The notes: generated from the sequence alone by a model not told the origin. Shown: positions 23,036 through 34,104, counted from the stretch's first letter. The stretch is 64,000 nucleotides of DNA from Macrothele yani (GCA_039090855.1 CM077005.1:74954607-75018606), one strand, 5' to 3'. Program-made: numbers and translations.

Positions 23036-23833
23036 CCAATGACTAGAGGTCTTTATTCTGCACAAGAGTCTGAATGAAGGGGCAACATGCTGGAGAACAG
23101 ATAAAAGTGAAATTGGCGCCACTACCTTTGGAAACATAGTCTCACTCGTAAGTACGCGCGATTATTAGGCTGAAAGGTACAAGTTGTATAATGTTTGGTG
23201 CCGGAAGAAACATTTGCATTTGCTACAATCTGATGCAGTCAACCGTCTTCATTCTTGCAGCAAAAACTCCACATGTATAACGTTCCTGTCTGCCGTTGAT
23301 GATGAAAGCCTGTCACTGTGAAAGTTATCCGTTAAGGAATTGCACATGTATGCAATAATTGAACACGATTCTGGCAAACCTCGAATGCTCATGACTTGTT
23401 GGCTATAAAATGAAAGCACCTTACGATGTTTCTACACTGCCGGTGTTTTCTATGTCCAGAAAAACCTAATAACCGTGTACATCTGCGATTGAGACCATAT
23501 TTGAAGCAGGTTCTTCACTTTAATTTGAGTCTGTTCTCTAGCTCTTAATCTTTTTTTTACAAAACTGCTTTGTGAAACAACGTTGTCTATAGTCATCAGA
23601 GTGTAGTGTCGTTTGGAAACACCAGTTTACATATTTCTAATCAGCCACCAAACGTCATCACATGGTTTTTGTTAGCCAGTCTACCTAGTAGTTCAACATG
23701 AGTGTAAATCATACCAAAATTCATTTAATATAGCTTTCTGGTCTTAAACCCTGAATAAACAGTCATTACAACCGGAGTTTATTTTTAGTTTTGCATGTGT
23801 GTGTCGAAAAGTTGAGCAGATGTTGAAATAGAC
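23036..23833. other. No recognisable gene
   Basis: I see no transposase, SINE or RNA signature; short open frames only. Confidence 0.45.
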
Positions 23834-24050
23834 TTGCCATTCCGGTGGTGCAATGGTCTAAACGCTGGCTTCTGACCATTCATCACAGATGGGTCCGGGT
23901 TCAGATTCCAGTGAATATGTGTGTTGTGTTTGTCTTACGGCACTAGATCTCTCTCTTTTCTGGAACTGGTGACCCAAAATAAGGGACACAAGACTGCTTA
24001 TAGCCCATCGAGTTGCTCACGGTGGTCATTAAGCCCTCGAAAAAATTGGA
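23834..24050 (+). mobile_element. tRNA-derived SINE (family I), diverged
   Basis: CCATTCCGGTGGTGCAATGG is the box A region and GGGTTCAGATTCCAG box B. The body has TGTGTTTGTCTTACGGCACT, then ACTGCTTATAGCCCATCGAG and GTTGCTCACGGTGGTCATTA, ending in a short A run. It is full-length and moderately diverged. Confidence 0.85.
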
Positions 24051-24237
24051 CTTACTTCTTCGACTATCCACATGCGCTCATGGCTACGCATGTTATCAAA
24101 ACGTGATGAAAAATGGCAATGTTACACAATTTGCCATCACATAATGTAAGTCATTAGTTCCTGTAATGAGTGAACAGTATTTTTTTGTTTCGTATTTTAA
24201 CTCCCTTAATGAGCATATAAAACTACAAAGAATCGCC

Positions 24238-24271
24238 TGTCCCTAAACTAGTACCACTGGTTTTAGGGACA
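24238..24271. repeat. Short inverted repeat
   Basis: TGTCCCTAAA and TTTAGGGACA form a 10-bp stem around 14 bases containing ACCACTGG. The wording resembles the CCTAAATTAGGG palindrome in the SINE body, so it may be a scrap of that family. Confidence 0.5.
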
Positions 24272-24335
24272 GAGCAGATCCAGCGCCATAGCTAAACCAC
24301 AACGCCACATCTTTTCAGAGCGTTGAACTCGGGCC

Positions 24336-24561
24336 GCCGCCCCGGTGGCGCAGTGGTCTAAGGCGTTGGCCTATGATCATTCGTCCGAAGGGGTCCGGGT
24401 TCGAATCCCGGTGAGGCATGGATGTTGTGTTCGTCTTACGGCACTGGCTCTCTCCCTTCCCTGGAACCAGTGACCATAAATTAGGGACGGGCAACTGCTT
24501 ATAGCCCATTGAGTTGCTCACGGTGCTCGTTAAACCTCCAATCAAAAAAAAAAAAAAAAAC
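24336..24561 (+). mobile_element. tRNA-derived SINE (family I)
   Basis: The head is GCCGCCCCGGTGGCGCAGTG with GGTCTAAGGCG, then box B GGGTTCGAATCCCGG. The body carries CTCTCTCCCTTCCCTGGAAC and ends TTAAACCTCCAATC followed by ~18 A. The tRNA part resembles a leucine-type tRNA head (GGTCTAAGGCG), an inference from the box A wording. RNA polymerase III would start transcription from these internal boxes. It encodes no protein and so needs a LINE's enzyme. Confidence 0.92.
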
Positions 24562-24780
24562 TCGGCCCAGCTCGGACGATAAGCCAGAAGCCCGGTGAAA
24601 ATTATTTGCAATGTTTGCAAACAATCGGTCCGTAAAATTAACCTACAGTCAGAAATTTGGTCACATTTAAATCTGGCGATAATGGCTGTCAATTTCTATG
24701 AAAACCTTAATGTCACCGAACACGGAATTCCATCCGATGCGTAGTGGTAGTGAATATCTACCGCGCAGAGTGCTTCTATA

Positions 24781-25010
24781 TATATATTTTTTTTTTTTTT
24801 GGATTGGAGGTTTAACGACCACCGTGAGCAACTCAATGGGCTATAAGCAGTCGCCCGTCCCTAATTTAGGGTCACTGGTTCCAGGGAAGGGAGAGAGCCA
24901 GTGCCGTAAGACAAACACAACATCCATGCCTGACCGGGATTCGAACCCGGAACCCTTATGAACGAATGATCAGAGGCCAGCGCCTTAGACCACTGCGCCC
25001 CCGGGGCGGC
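24781..25010 (-). mobile_element. tRNA-derived SINE (family I), minus strand
   Basis: This is the reverse complement of the family: T-run at 24788-24800, then TTGGATTGGAGGTTTAACGA, with box B complement GGGATTCGAACCC and a CCCGGGGCGGC end at 25010. A CTTCTATAT direct repeat flanks it (before the T-run and just after 25010), a likely target duplication. Confidence 0.92.
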
Positions 25011-25505
25011 ACTTCTTCTATATTTTCATGCAGCGCCGTTATTATTACTCTTAAGTCTTATTACTCTGGAACGTACGAGCCGTAGAGACACGTATTTCGC
25101 CATTGTGGACAAAAGATCGAGCAGACCACTTTAATGGTCATACCACTGAGCATTGCGTGAGTGTGCTTTCTATTCTCCCCTCGACAAAATACAAACACTT
25201 TTTAGGTATAACTTATGACAATGACACCCAACACTTCCATAAACTGATACCTCGGGATACTGTAATTTCTGTTATTTTTATATTCGCAAAACACTTCCTA
25301 GTGTAATAACATAATAATGCTGATTGGAAACGACGACTTTTTATTTTCACATACGTAAGATCATCCGTAAATTATAAAAATTACAAAATTATAAGCTCAA
25401 CATGTTTCGACTGAACTACAGATGTATCTTCGTCAGCAGCCATTCCAACAATACGTTTAATTAACGAAACAGCAGTTGAAAAAAGGGAAACAGTAGAGAT
25501 AGGCT
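25011..25505. other. No recognisable gene
   Basis: This is spacer DNA between SINE copies; no motif identified. Confidence 0.4.
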
Positions 25506-25894
25506 GCCGCCCCGGTGGTGCAGTGGAGTGGTTTGGGCGCTGGCTTATGACCATATACCCTAGTTGGGACCGGGTTCGAATCCCGGTGAGGCATGGATAT
25601 TTGTGTTTGTCTTTTAGCACTGGCTCTCAATGTGTTACTTGTCCAACACTGGCTCTCTGTGTACACTGGTCATTTAGCATACTGTAAAACAATGCTTGAT
25701 ATGTACTTGTTCACAATGAGTTACCTGATCACCACTGGGTATCTCTGTGTAAATTGATCATTTGACATGCTGTAAACTATGTATGATATGTACTTGTTGA
25801 TGTGAAATGTATGTATTCTGTTTATGTCTGCCTGTTTGGCATGCCTCTGTACCACCAGGTCCAATAAATCATTTAGAAAAAAAAACCGCCAATC
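25506..25894 (+). mobile_element. tRNA-derived SINE, long variant with a different 3' body
   Basis: The head matches family I (GCCGCCCCGGTGGTGCAGTG, box B GGGTTCGAATCCCGG, then TTGTGTTTGTCTTTTAGCAC). After about 120 bp the sequence departs from the family. It carries two ~80-bp imperfect tandem modules (around ACTGGTCATTTAGCATACTG and ATTGATCATTTGACATGCTG, each followed by GATATGTACTTGTT). It ends with CCAATAAATCATTTAG and an A-run. The AATAAA-like end suggests a tail borrowed from another retroposon. Confidence 0.75.
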
Positions 25895-25907
25895 AAAAAA
25901 AAAAAGG

Positions 25908-26177
25908 TGGCGCAGTGGTCTAAGCGATGGCCTCTGATCATTCGTTATTTTTTTTTAAGATTGGAAGTTTAACGACCACCGTGAGCAACTCAATGAGCTA
26001 CAAGCAGTTGTCCGCCCTTAATTTTTACCCATTCAGGTGAAGCATGGATGTTGTGTTTGTCTTACGGCCCTGGCTCTCTCCCTTCCCTGGAACCAGTGGC
26101 CCTAAATTAGGGACGGGCGACTGCTTATAGCCCATTGAGTTGCTCACGGTGGTCGTTAAACTTCCAATAAAAAAAGG
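25908..26177 (+). mobile_element. tRNA-derived SINE (family I) containing an inverted SINE fragment
   Basis: The first 40 bp are the family head (GGTGGCGCAGTGGTCTAAGC, CTCTGATCATTCGTT). At about 25947 a T-run begins a minus-strand 5'-truncated copy of the same family (AAGATTGGAAGTTTAACGAC through GAGCAACTCAATGAGC). Near 26030 the plus-strand body resumes (GGTGAAGCATGGATGTTGTG) and runs to the A-rich end. Box B of the outer copy is lost at the junction. Confidence 0.8.
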
Positions 26178-26199
26178 ACGAAACATAGACTCGTACTTA

Positions 26200-26710
26200 A
26201 TCAGTTTAAGTCAGGTGCTTTCATCATCCTAGAACAGGCTCCCAGAAGTTCAGAATATTTGCTGCTGGGGCCAAATCTCTGTTTATTGTCTGATTTCTTT
26301 TCTTGAATAGCTCCAAGGACTCTGTTATGTTGAGATGAGGAAGGAAAGAAGATTTAAAAATAAATTTCTTGTCCTTCCACCTAGCATGGTTTGGATCAGT
26401 TGAATGTTCCGCTAAAGCAGATTTCGTGATATTTTCATCTCTTGCGTTCCTTCAAGTGGAGGGAGATATTTCTTGGTGTTTGGTCCACATAGAATATATT
26501 GCAAACATAAAGTCAGTGTAAACTCCAGCCTTGTAGTAATTTGGAATAGCAGTTTTAGGTCGTGGAAGAAAAGTGAGTAATTTGGAAGGATTTTTAAATT
26601 CAGTTTTGCACTTTGTAAATTTGGTGAAAACATTGCTAATAGTTGTGGCAATTAATGAGTCATACTTCAAAATGGCGAAGGGAGTTGTGATTTTTTCACC
26701 AAGCATATGT
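26200..26710 (-). pseudogene. Penelope-like element fragment (GIY-YIG region), decayed
   Basis: On the minus strand, AGVYT in one frame and YILCGPNTKKYLPPLEGTQ in another recall the GVY...YIGxTxRxLxxRLxEH nuclease core with a frameshift between. A third segment, ALAEHSTDPNHARWKDKKF, matches the usual downstream LAEH block. A tail with ESLELFKKRNQTINRD follows. At least two frameshifts inactivate it. No RT part is seen. Confidence 0.6.
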
Positions 26711-26794
26711 TTGCCTCACCGCAGATCATAAATGCAATGATCGTACAAAGTTTCTGCAATTTAATAGTATGCCTTCCGAGCTGGAAACATATGC

Positions 26795-27120
26795 TCCGAT
26801 GATGAAGACTTCCAAAATGAAATAACGCTGCTGAAAATAAAATTGCCATTGACAGAGGATTTCATCCAAAAACAATAGACAGGGTTATCAACAAGAAATT
26901 TAAGGCTTCTGCTGAGGTAAGTGGCTCCACTACACTGCCTGTAGGCGATAAAAAACACTCCCTCCGCCATTTATGATCAATTAATTTCCACAGGAATTGG
27001 CGATGCTTTCTCCAAATTTACAAAGTGCAAAATTGTGTATAAAAAATGCCCCCCATGATTTTCGATCGTACAGGACACCGATTCCAGATTTCTGCAAGGC
27101 AAAGTGGAAAACAAACACGC
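26795..27120 (+). pseudogene. Penelope-like element fragment (linker region), opposite orientation
   Basis: On the plus strand, AIDRGFHPKTIDRVINKKFK matches the conserved linker between RT and nuclease seen in Penelope-like proteins (NGY/FxPxxID...). Downstream, AFSKFTKCKIVYKKC repeats, in opposite orientation, a segment also present at ~26600-26640 on the minus strand. Stops separate the pieces. Confidence 0.5.
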
Positions 27121-28391
27121 AATAATAAAAAGAAACTTTTAATAGATCGCATGTTTGAGAATTTCTAAACTCTGCTTTCTAAGTGACTTCAAGAAACACT
27201 GCTCTCCTTAGAGCATTTGATTTATTTGAGAAGCTATTTCTAGCATGTGAATGTACATCTCATACACAGCTTAAAAAACAGATTACCATAAGCTTTGATT
27301 GCTTCATTTTTCACATCGAAAAACAGATTCTTGAATATAAGGGATACATCACTTGAGTTTAATCAAAATGTAGTTCTGCAGCAGCATGAAGACATTTCCT
27401 TTTCTATTTAAGGAACATGCAACTACACCTCCGACAGCTGAGTTTTCATTTTTAAGGAACATGGAATGCAATGAGTTCATGCACATTAATTTTTATATGA
27501 TGTAATAAAGCAGAGAGCGCTATTGCATCCTCGCACACGACTTAAAGTGTTTTTCACGCAAGCTGATCACACAGAGAGAAGTAAAATTCGCGTCCAGGTC
27601 ACTACAATATAATTTATTCATTTGCGTGTAAAAAGGACACTGCGTCAGTTCAGGAAGCGTAGTGACTTCTAAATTCATCTTGGAGATTTGCATGATTACG
27701 TTTCCCATTCCGTGAGATATTATCCGCATACCGAGTCCTCGTTAAATCTTACACACTTGTGGATTGCAATATGTTCCCTTAGTGTCAGTCGATGAGGTGG
27801 AAGATATTCGGTCGGGTGAGTGTGTTTAGCGTCTTCTTTTATTCTGCCCCTCCGCAGAAGAACGGAGGAAGATGCTATTACTGGTAATTCTCTTCGGAAG
27901 AAATCCGCTCCATAATTTATTCATGTGTCCTTTGTGGCGAGTGATATCTTGTCTTGACTGAGTGGCAACAGATATGGCTCCTTCTTCTGTTCCACTTGCT
28001 CTGTTTCATTGCACCCTGAGGAATACACGTCTGACAATCAACCGCCATCTTGAGACGGAGATGTATGGACACGATGTGCTGAAGGCAGGATTTTGTTTCT
28101 GCTGCTTTGGCATGTAGAGGAGACAAGGCGTTGGCCTCAAACGAATGTACTATCCGCACATCCCACACTTTTATTTTTCTTTTCGAATTATTATTTCTTT
28201 TTTCCGAAAGCTACAGAAATTTAACAAGGAAGATAGATAACGTTCCTAACATTCTTTAGCATATCTCCTTAAATTTCTATATCTACTTTCATAATAAAGA
28301 CTGGAGTTATTATGGCAAGGAAGACAGATAGTATGGCACAAATTATAAGATTCTGTGCCAGCAACATTAAAACTGATTGATTGAAAGCTGC
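27121..28391. other. No recognisable gene
   Basis: No coding or repeat signature is visible; several short open frames lack motifs. Confidence 0.4.
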
Positions 28392-28404
28392 ATAGTTAAA
28401 GATT

Positions 28405-28624
28405 GCCGCCCCGGTGGCGCAGTGGTCTAAGGCGCTGGCCTCTGATCATTCGTCCGTCTGGGGTCCGGGTTCGAATCCCGGTGAGGCATGGATGTTGTGT
28501 TTGTCTTACGGCACTGGCTCTCTCCCTTCCCTGGAACCAGTGACCCTAAATTAGGGACGGGCGACTGCTTATAGCCCATTGAGTTGCTCACGGTGGTCGT
28601 TAAACCTCCAATCAAAAAAAAAAA
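28405..28624 (+). mobile_element. tRNA-derived SINE (family I), best-preserved copy
   Basis: The head (GCCGCCCCGGTGGCGCAGTG), box A wording GGTCTAAGGCGCTGGCC, box B GGGTTCGAATCCCGG, the CCTAAATTAGGGA palindrome and a poly(A) end are all intact. It is flanked by a perfect 13-bp direct repeat ATAGTTAAAGATT at 28392-28404 and 28625-28637. This target-site duplication is diagnostic of LINE-mediated insertion and suggests a fairly recent event. Confidence 0.95.
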
Positions 28625-28637
28625 ATAGTTAAAGATT

Positions 28638-29564
28638 TTCACCATTTTGTGTCTTACATCTAGAAATCGCCAATGAAGAAAGTATTCATACATTGGCACT
28701 TATTTTAGCAAAATGATGAGAGAATTCACCTTATTACAATATTTGGGACTTGTTTAAGCATTTTTGACATAAAGTGAATGGTGAAAGATTTGTTTTTTCA
28801 TACCTCCGAAAGAGAAAAAGCATTACATTCTTTTCTTAATTTCATATTTTAAATTTAAATACATTAAATAGTTTAAAAAAAAGACAAGGCAAGCACATAT
28901 AACATTTACTGTTTGAAACATTTATCATACGAAATGTTCATCTTGTTTTAATGGGTGGAGACGGCATGTTCCCCCCAAATGATTCTTCTTTTGAAGAAAT
29001 TTAATCAAAAATGTCGGAAACAGTTTATAGTTCTATCGAAGAAATGCAGTTCATGTCATCAAGTAAAAACTGCTAAATATCTGAACCTAACTAATATTTA
29101 GAAGAATGCAATCAAGAAAAATAACTGACATCAGAAAATAAAATGTAAGTGCCATATTTTTCGGATATCAAATGATGAGATTTTAAAGAATTAAACATTA
29201 GTAGACACTTCGTTCTGAATAAATTTCTTTCACATTCGAGAAAATTTGACATACATTACTGGCAATTGGAGATAAAGACTAAATTTGTTCTTCTCCTGAC
29301 ATAAGCACAAAATAACTGAAAAGTTTAATTTGTTAGAATGCGCTTTCTTGACATATAAATCTTGATAGGTTTTATTACTCATATAGAAGTTTTCTTAAAA
29401 TGTCCGTATATATATACTTGAAATTATTGGATGAACCAGTTTTTAAAGAGCCTTACACCTCTCATCCTCGTGGAAAAGTTGTCACAGGCGTAGGTTTCGG
29501 GTTCGAGTCCCAGATGAAACGATAATGTGGTAAAAGATGTACTCTGACTCCCAGAAAAAGAGGA
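28638..29564. other. AT-rich, no recognisable gene
   Basis: There is nothing beyond a lone box B-like GGGTTCGAGTCCC near 29497, without a matching box A or acceptor stem. Confidence 0.4.
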
Positions 29565-30721
29565 TCACAAAATAATGACTATAACAAAGTCTGACAATTT
29601 GAAATACAAAATTACGGGAATGTGAGTCCTTCTGACATGGATATACAATTGCAACCGACGACTCATGTCCTCAATCAACTGGTCTAGAGGCAATAATTCC
29701 CATTCTTGTTCGAGAGTTGTTAACAGTTCCTGTAAGGTGTAAAGAGGTGGTTGGCGGGCAGTTATAGATTTTCCCGAGGGCATCCCAGTAGTGCTCTTTC
29801 GGATTAAGGTCGGGGATGCCGCCATTCACGCTGTCCGTTAAATATCTTGATCCAGAAAGTAGTTGTTAACCAGTTGCGCTCAATGCCGGTGGGAGTTGTC
29901 GTCCATTAGGGGGAATCCGGACCTACTGCACCCACATAAGTTCTTAAATATGGATGAAGGACCTCATTGCAATACTTTAGAGCCATAGCTGTGACGTCTG
30001 ATAATACATGGAGGCCTGTGTGGTCACTCACTGAAAAGTCAGCTTACACTGTCACACACACTACCAACACCTAAATCACTGTATTCGACGATCTTCCCGG
30101 ACTGATACTGGATTCCACGCTCTCTGCGAACTAATATTAATCTACTGTCTGATTACAGGAACATTTGCCAGTGATCAGTAAATAGAACATTGCTGTATTG
30201 TTCCGTGATCCAGGTGGCATGACCATAACACTACTGTAAATATGTGAACCTGTGCCTGGAGTGAAACGGGCACATAAATGGCTGAGGTCACTCACGTGTA
30301 GCCTTCGCCTCACAGTAGTTTACAGTAGCTTCCAAAAGGGTACAATAAAGTCCGACAGTAGAGGTAGCTATTGTTCGCTGATGACATTTCGCCAGGAAAC
30401 CTACTTAGCGGTCATCGGCAGGGGTTGTAACACTAGGACTACCCGGAACAGGTCTTTTGCTGGATGATGCACTGCTTGGGTGCTCGTCTACAACCTTGAA
30501 ATTACGGAATGGTGCACAGCGAAGAATGCGGCCAACCCCATGATGAAGTGGCCAATTTCTATTCTTTCGATGTCTCGCCATTGTAATGCCTCATCCAGAC
30601 ATCTCCCTGATATGACGAAGAAAATGGTCATTTCGGATTTGTGCTGAAACGTTTCTAGTTGCACTGATAGCCATCGACAAGCAGGAAACGCTCCTTTTAT
30701 CCCGCTATCTGATTTACACAT
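29565..30721 (-). pseudogene. Tc1-like transposase relic
   Basis: On the minus strand the N-terminal DNA-binding region is readable at 30721-30490: SGRCLDEALQWRDIERIEIG then AVHHSVISRL. A first catalytic block resembling VLFTDHWQ lies near 30180. A third block, GIPDLNPKEHYWDALGK, lies near 29815-29770. The C-terminus (LQELLTTLEQEWELLPLDQL then MSRRLQLYI) follows in a shifted frame. Many stops and shifts intervene. TIRs were not found. Confidence 0.8.
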
Positions 30722-31243
30722 TCAGCGCTGCACAAACCGCTATTACACACGTGTTTTGATATTTGCCTGTCCTACTACAACTCCACAGAATGTTTCGTAC
30801 ATAAATATACACTGGTGCACTCGCTATCTCTAGATTTGCATTTCGTGTTTAAATTTTGCAAGGGAGTGCGTATCCGTTTCCACTAAGCCGTGTTCCACTT
30901 GTCCAATGAACTAAGTTTCTCAGTGATGACGTACGCTGTGACATTACCGAACACATCTGTGCGAAGAAAGTTCTCCAGCTTATTCAATAGCCATATATTC
31001 ATTCAACGACGTTTTCCATTTGTGTCTTAGCCGATATTACAGTATGTTTAAAACATGGGTTTCTTCTTCCTTTTAAGTTTTGTACAGATATGTCATAACA
31101 TCAACATCGGAGGAAGGGTTATTTACTTCTTCCAAAATCATTGATTACATAGGAAGCTCATAAAAATGTGTACAAAGCTTTTATATATTTTTCCGTCACT
31201 GTCTGGCGCCTACGAAAGACCGCTAAATTTGTTATATGACGCA
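30722..31243. other. No recognisable gene
   Basis: This is spacer between the Tc1 relic and the inverted-repeat element; no motif seen. Confidence 0.4.
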
Positions 31244-31520
31244 TTAAGGTGATTCCACCTAAAATCTTTTGCTCTATGTTTCCAATGGTAAAATTTCTTT
31301 ACATATTTTCTTCGTAATTAATGTATTCCCAAGGATGAAAATTTGCACATCAATAAAACTAACTTCAAGTTATAGCATGGGATACTTAATACGTGCTAAA
31401 ACATAATCATAATTAAGCCATCCAACATTTGTTTGTCTACTGACGTCATCAATGTACAGGTCTCGCCATCTATTAACAGGTCTAACATTACTCAAAGGCA
31501 AATGATTGATTTTTAATATA

Positions 31521-32776
31521 TACAGTGCGTCAAAGAATTTTTAAGACTGGCGCTAGATTTCAGCCTACGGTGGCGCCACCAGTGTAATCGAAAATGCGTT
31601 ATAAACAGTGACCATCTGCTTGCTTTCTGCCAAAAGTACTGCGCAGTTGTTAAAGTAACTCAAACGAAACGGGCGTTCATTAGAGAAGTAAAATGTTTTT
31701 CATGTTGAATTATTAAGATGGAACAAAGGGCTGTTATTAAATTTAACGCGAAACTTGATAAAAGTGCCTCGGAAACGTACCAAATGATGAAACAAGTTTA
31801 CGGTGAGTTTTGTTTAAGTAGATCAAATGTTTTCCTGTGGCACAAACGTTTTTTGGACGGAAGAGAGACGCTAGAAGATGATAAGCATAGCGGAAGACCA
31901 AGTTCATGTAGGACACCTGAGATTATTGAAAAAGTACGTGATTTCGTGGCAAACAATCGATGTGCGTCACTAAGAATGATGGAAGAGTATTTAAACATCA
32001 ACAAAGACATTATTCGAACCATCCTGCATGAAGATTTGGGCAAAACAAAAGTCTGTGCTAAATTTGTTCCACACACGTTAACCAATGAACAAAAATCAAG
32101 GAGAAGTGCACATTGCAGAGACATCATTTCAGTTTTCAATATGATCCTAAAACAAAGCAACAAAATGCGGAATGGAAGTCAAAAAACTCGCCACAAGCCA
32201 AAAAAACAAGAAAAGTTCCATCGAAAATCAAAACAATGCTCATTACATTCTTCGATAGTAAGGGTAATTATCCACAAAGAATTTGTTCCAAGTGGACAAA
32301 CAATTACTGATGAGTTTCATTTAAATGTTTTGAGGCGTTTGATGGGTATAATTCATCGCATTCGTCCAGAATATCGAGATGAAAACAGTCGGTGTTTGTT
32401 GCACGACAATGCACCCAGCCACACCTCACTTCTTGTTCGTAGATTTTTGGCGAAAAGTAACGTCTGTGTGTTGAATTATCCACCGTTTTTGCCTGATTTA
32501 GCACCCTGTGACTTTCCTTTGTTCCCAAAACCTTAAATGACGTTAAAAGGGTGTTATTTTGATGATATTTCGACCATACAAACAGCTTCGACGCGTGGTT
32601 TGGTTGCAATTCCGCAAAGTGAACTAAAACAGGCATTTGAATCATTATTAAATCGCTGTAACAAGTGTATTAAAGCCGAAGGGACTTATTTTGAATAACA
32701 AACCAAAACAAATTATAATTTCTTGTTTCTATATCATTTTACAGACCCAGTCTTAAAAATTCTTTGACGCACTGTG
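31521..32776 (+). mobile_element. mariner element (Tc1/mariner superfamily)
   Basis: The inverted ends are perfect over 28 bp starting CAGTGCGTCAAAGAATTTTT. With one extra pyrimidine-A step they abut TA at 31519-31520 and 32777-32778. Length is 1,256 bp, slightly short of a full mariner because of an internal deletion in the transposase. It lies in the loop of the larger inverted-repeat element. Confidence 0.92.
31718..32698 (+). pseudogene. mariner transposase, disrupted (D,D34D type)
   Basis: The N-terminal HTH is readable (MEQRAVIKFNAKLDKSASET, then WHKRFLDGRETLEDDKHSGR). The linker with the mariner signature reads KFVPHTLT. A deletion after AHCRD removes the block with the first catalytic Asp (TGDESW in relatives). 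The sequence resumes as FSFQYDPKTKQQNAEWKSKN in another frame, then returns to the first frame at KEFVPSGQT. The second Asp (LLHDNAPSH) and third Asp (LPDLAPCDFPLF) remain, 34 residues apart. An in-frame stop follows LFPKP, then the tail MTLKGCYFDD to the TAA at 32696. It cannot be catalytic. Confidence 0.92.
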
Positions 32777-32947
32777 TAATTCTCATTATGGTTTAGCAAG
32801 TATTAAGTATCCCATGCTATACCTTAAAGTTAGTTTCATCGATGTGCACATTTTCATCCTTGGGAATACATTAATTGCGAAGAAAATATGTAAAAAAGTG
32901 TTACCATTTAAAACATAAAGCAGAGATTTTAGGTGGAACCACCTTAA

Positions 32948-33997
32948 GCAAAGGTAATAAATTGTTAAGGGAAAGACACCTTTCAAGGAAATGTAACTTG
33001 CAGAACTTTCAAATCGCACGCACAAGCACTGGAATTTGAATTGTTAATGAGGATCTCCTTTGGGAAGATAATGGTTTTCAACACCCTTTACCCGAAACGC
33101 ATTTTGCACAGTAGAGGTGTATTGCTCATACATCTTGTAATGTATTTCACCAAGAAACAACTTGGTCGAGTAACTTCTGACTGAGATACCATCTGAACTT
33201 CCTAGTTTCTCTGTATGCATTTGTACATGAAATTTGGTTAAAATTCAGTTGAATGTAAATGCCACTCATTGACACAATAGGTAAAATGGAAAGTTTGTTA
33301 AATTAATTTTCAAAAGTGTGTCAAATTCTTTCCAAAATTCTGCCCCAAATACGAGGTGCGGAGTTTCAGACATCGACAGGATTTTCTTCCAAAGCAGTTG
33401 GTGTCCATTATAACGATGAACTCAAATAACAAATAATAACACTTGTGCTGGCTATCGGTAATTCACGGAGAAAATGTAGCATTCCAAAGCGTTCCAAACA
33501 TTAAAATATTTCTAAAAGTCGGGATCTTTGATCCCATTTTGAGTGCCTCGAAAAATGTATTTTCAAGAATCTGTTTTTCGCATATTTTTTTATGCACATG
33601 TTTTTAAGTTAGTCCGATATTACGCCCACATTAGAGATGATATATTTGATGCTCATAAGAACTCCTGAGCTGCACTTTTTAAACATTTGAGAGCAATAGA
33701 TTTTCATTTTTTTCAAAATTGAATGTATTAATGAGTGGAAGTTTGTACAACAAGTTACGAAGTTATCTTGGGTTAAACTAAAAATTTACAGGAAAATTCA
33801 CTCCACGTCAAACCCTGTCTGTTTCTTCTCAGGTAATTTTAGCAATATATCATACGGTTAGTAAATTTTTTACTATATTTTAACTTATTTCACTTCTGTT
33901 GCATATTAAAATTGATGGATTTAAGATACTGATCTTTATCACAGTTACAATAGAACATTCAATTTAAAAATTTATCTTCTGTTTTTACATAAAAGTG
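32948..33997. other. AT-rich, no recognisable gene
   Basis: No motif or repeat is identified on either strand. Confidence 0.45.
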
Positions 33998-34104
33998 TAC
34001 AGGGGTTTATCAAAATAATGGAAACATCGACTGTGATTGAAGCACAAGCAATGCGCCGTATGCAAATCACAAGAAGAACGACATCACCCGTGATGCGAGT
34101 CATA

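Larger units (their letters stand above)
31244..32947. mobile_element. Large inverted-repeat (foldback/MITE-like) element hosting a mariner
   Basis: Two ~154-bp arms, 31248-31401 and 32791-32943, are inverted copies. Examples are CCACCTAAAATC, TTAATGTATTCCCAAGGATG and TATAGCATGGGATACTTAAT on the left with their complements on the right. Both outer ends abut TTAA (31244-31247, 32944-32947). The terminal 12 bases on the right form their own palindrome, GGTGGAACCACC. The loop holds ~120 bp of its own sequence plus the mariner element. Removing the mariner leaves a ~450-bp hairpin with no coding capacity. The TTAA edges suggest piggyBac-type mobilisation, an inference only. Confidence 0.75.

Noticed and set aside
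24336..24420. True tRNA gene
   Set aside because: Box A and B are present, but the same head recurs in many copies joined to a common ~130-bp body and poly(A), so it is a SINE, not a tRNA gene.
29490..29510. tRNA remnant
   Set aside because: Only a box B-like GGGTTCGAGTCCC is present; no box A or stem pairing.
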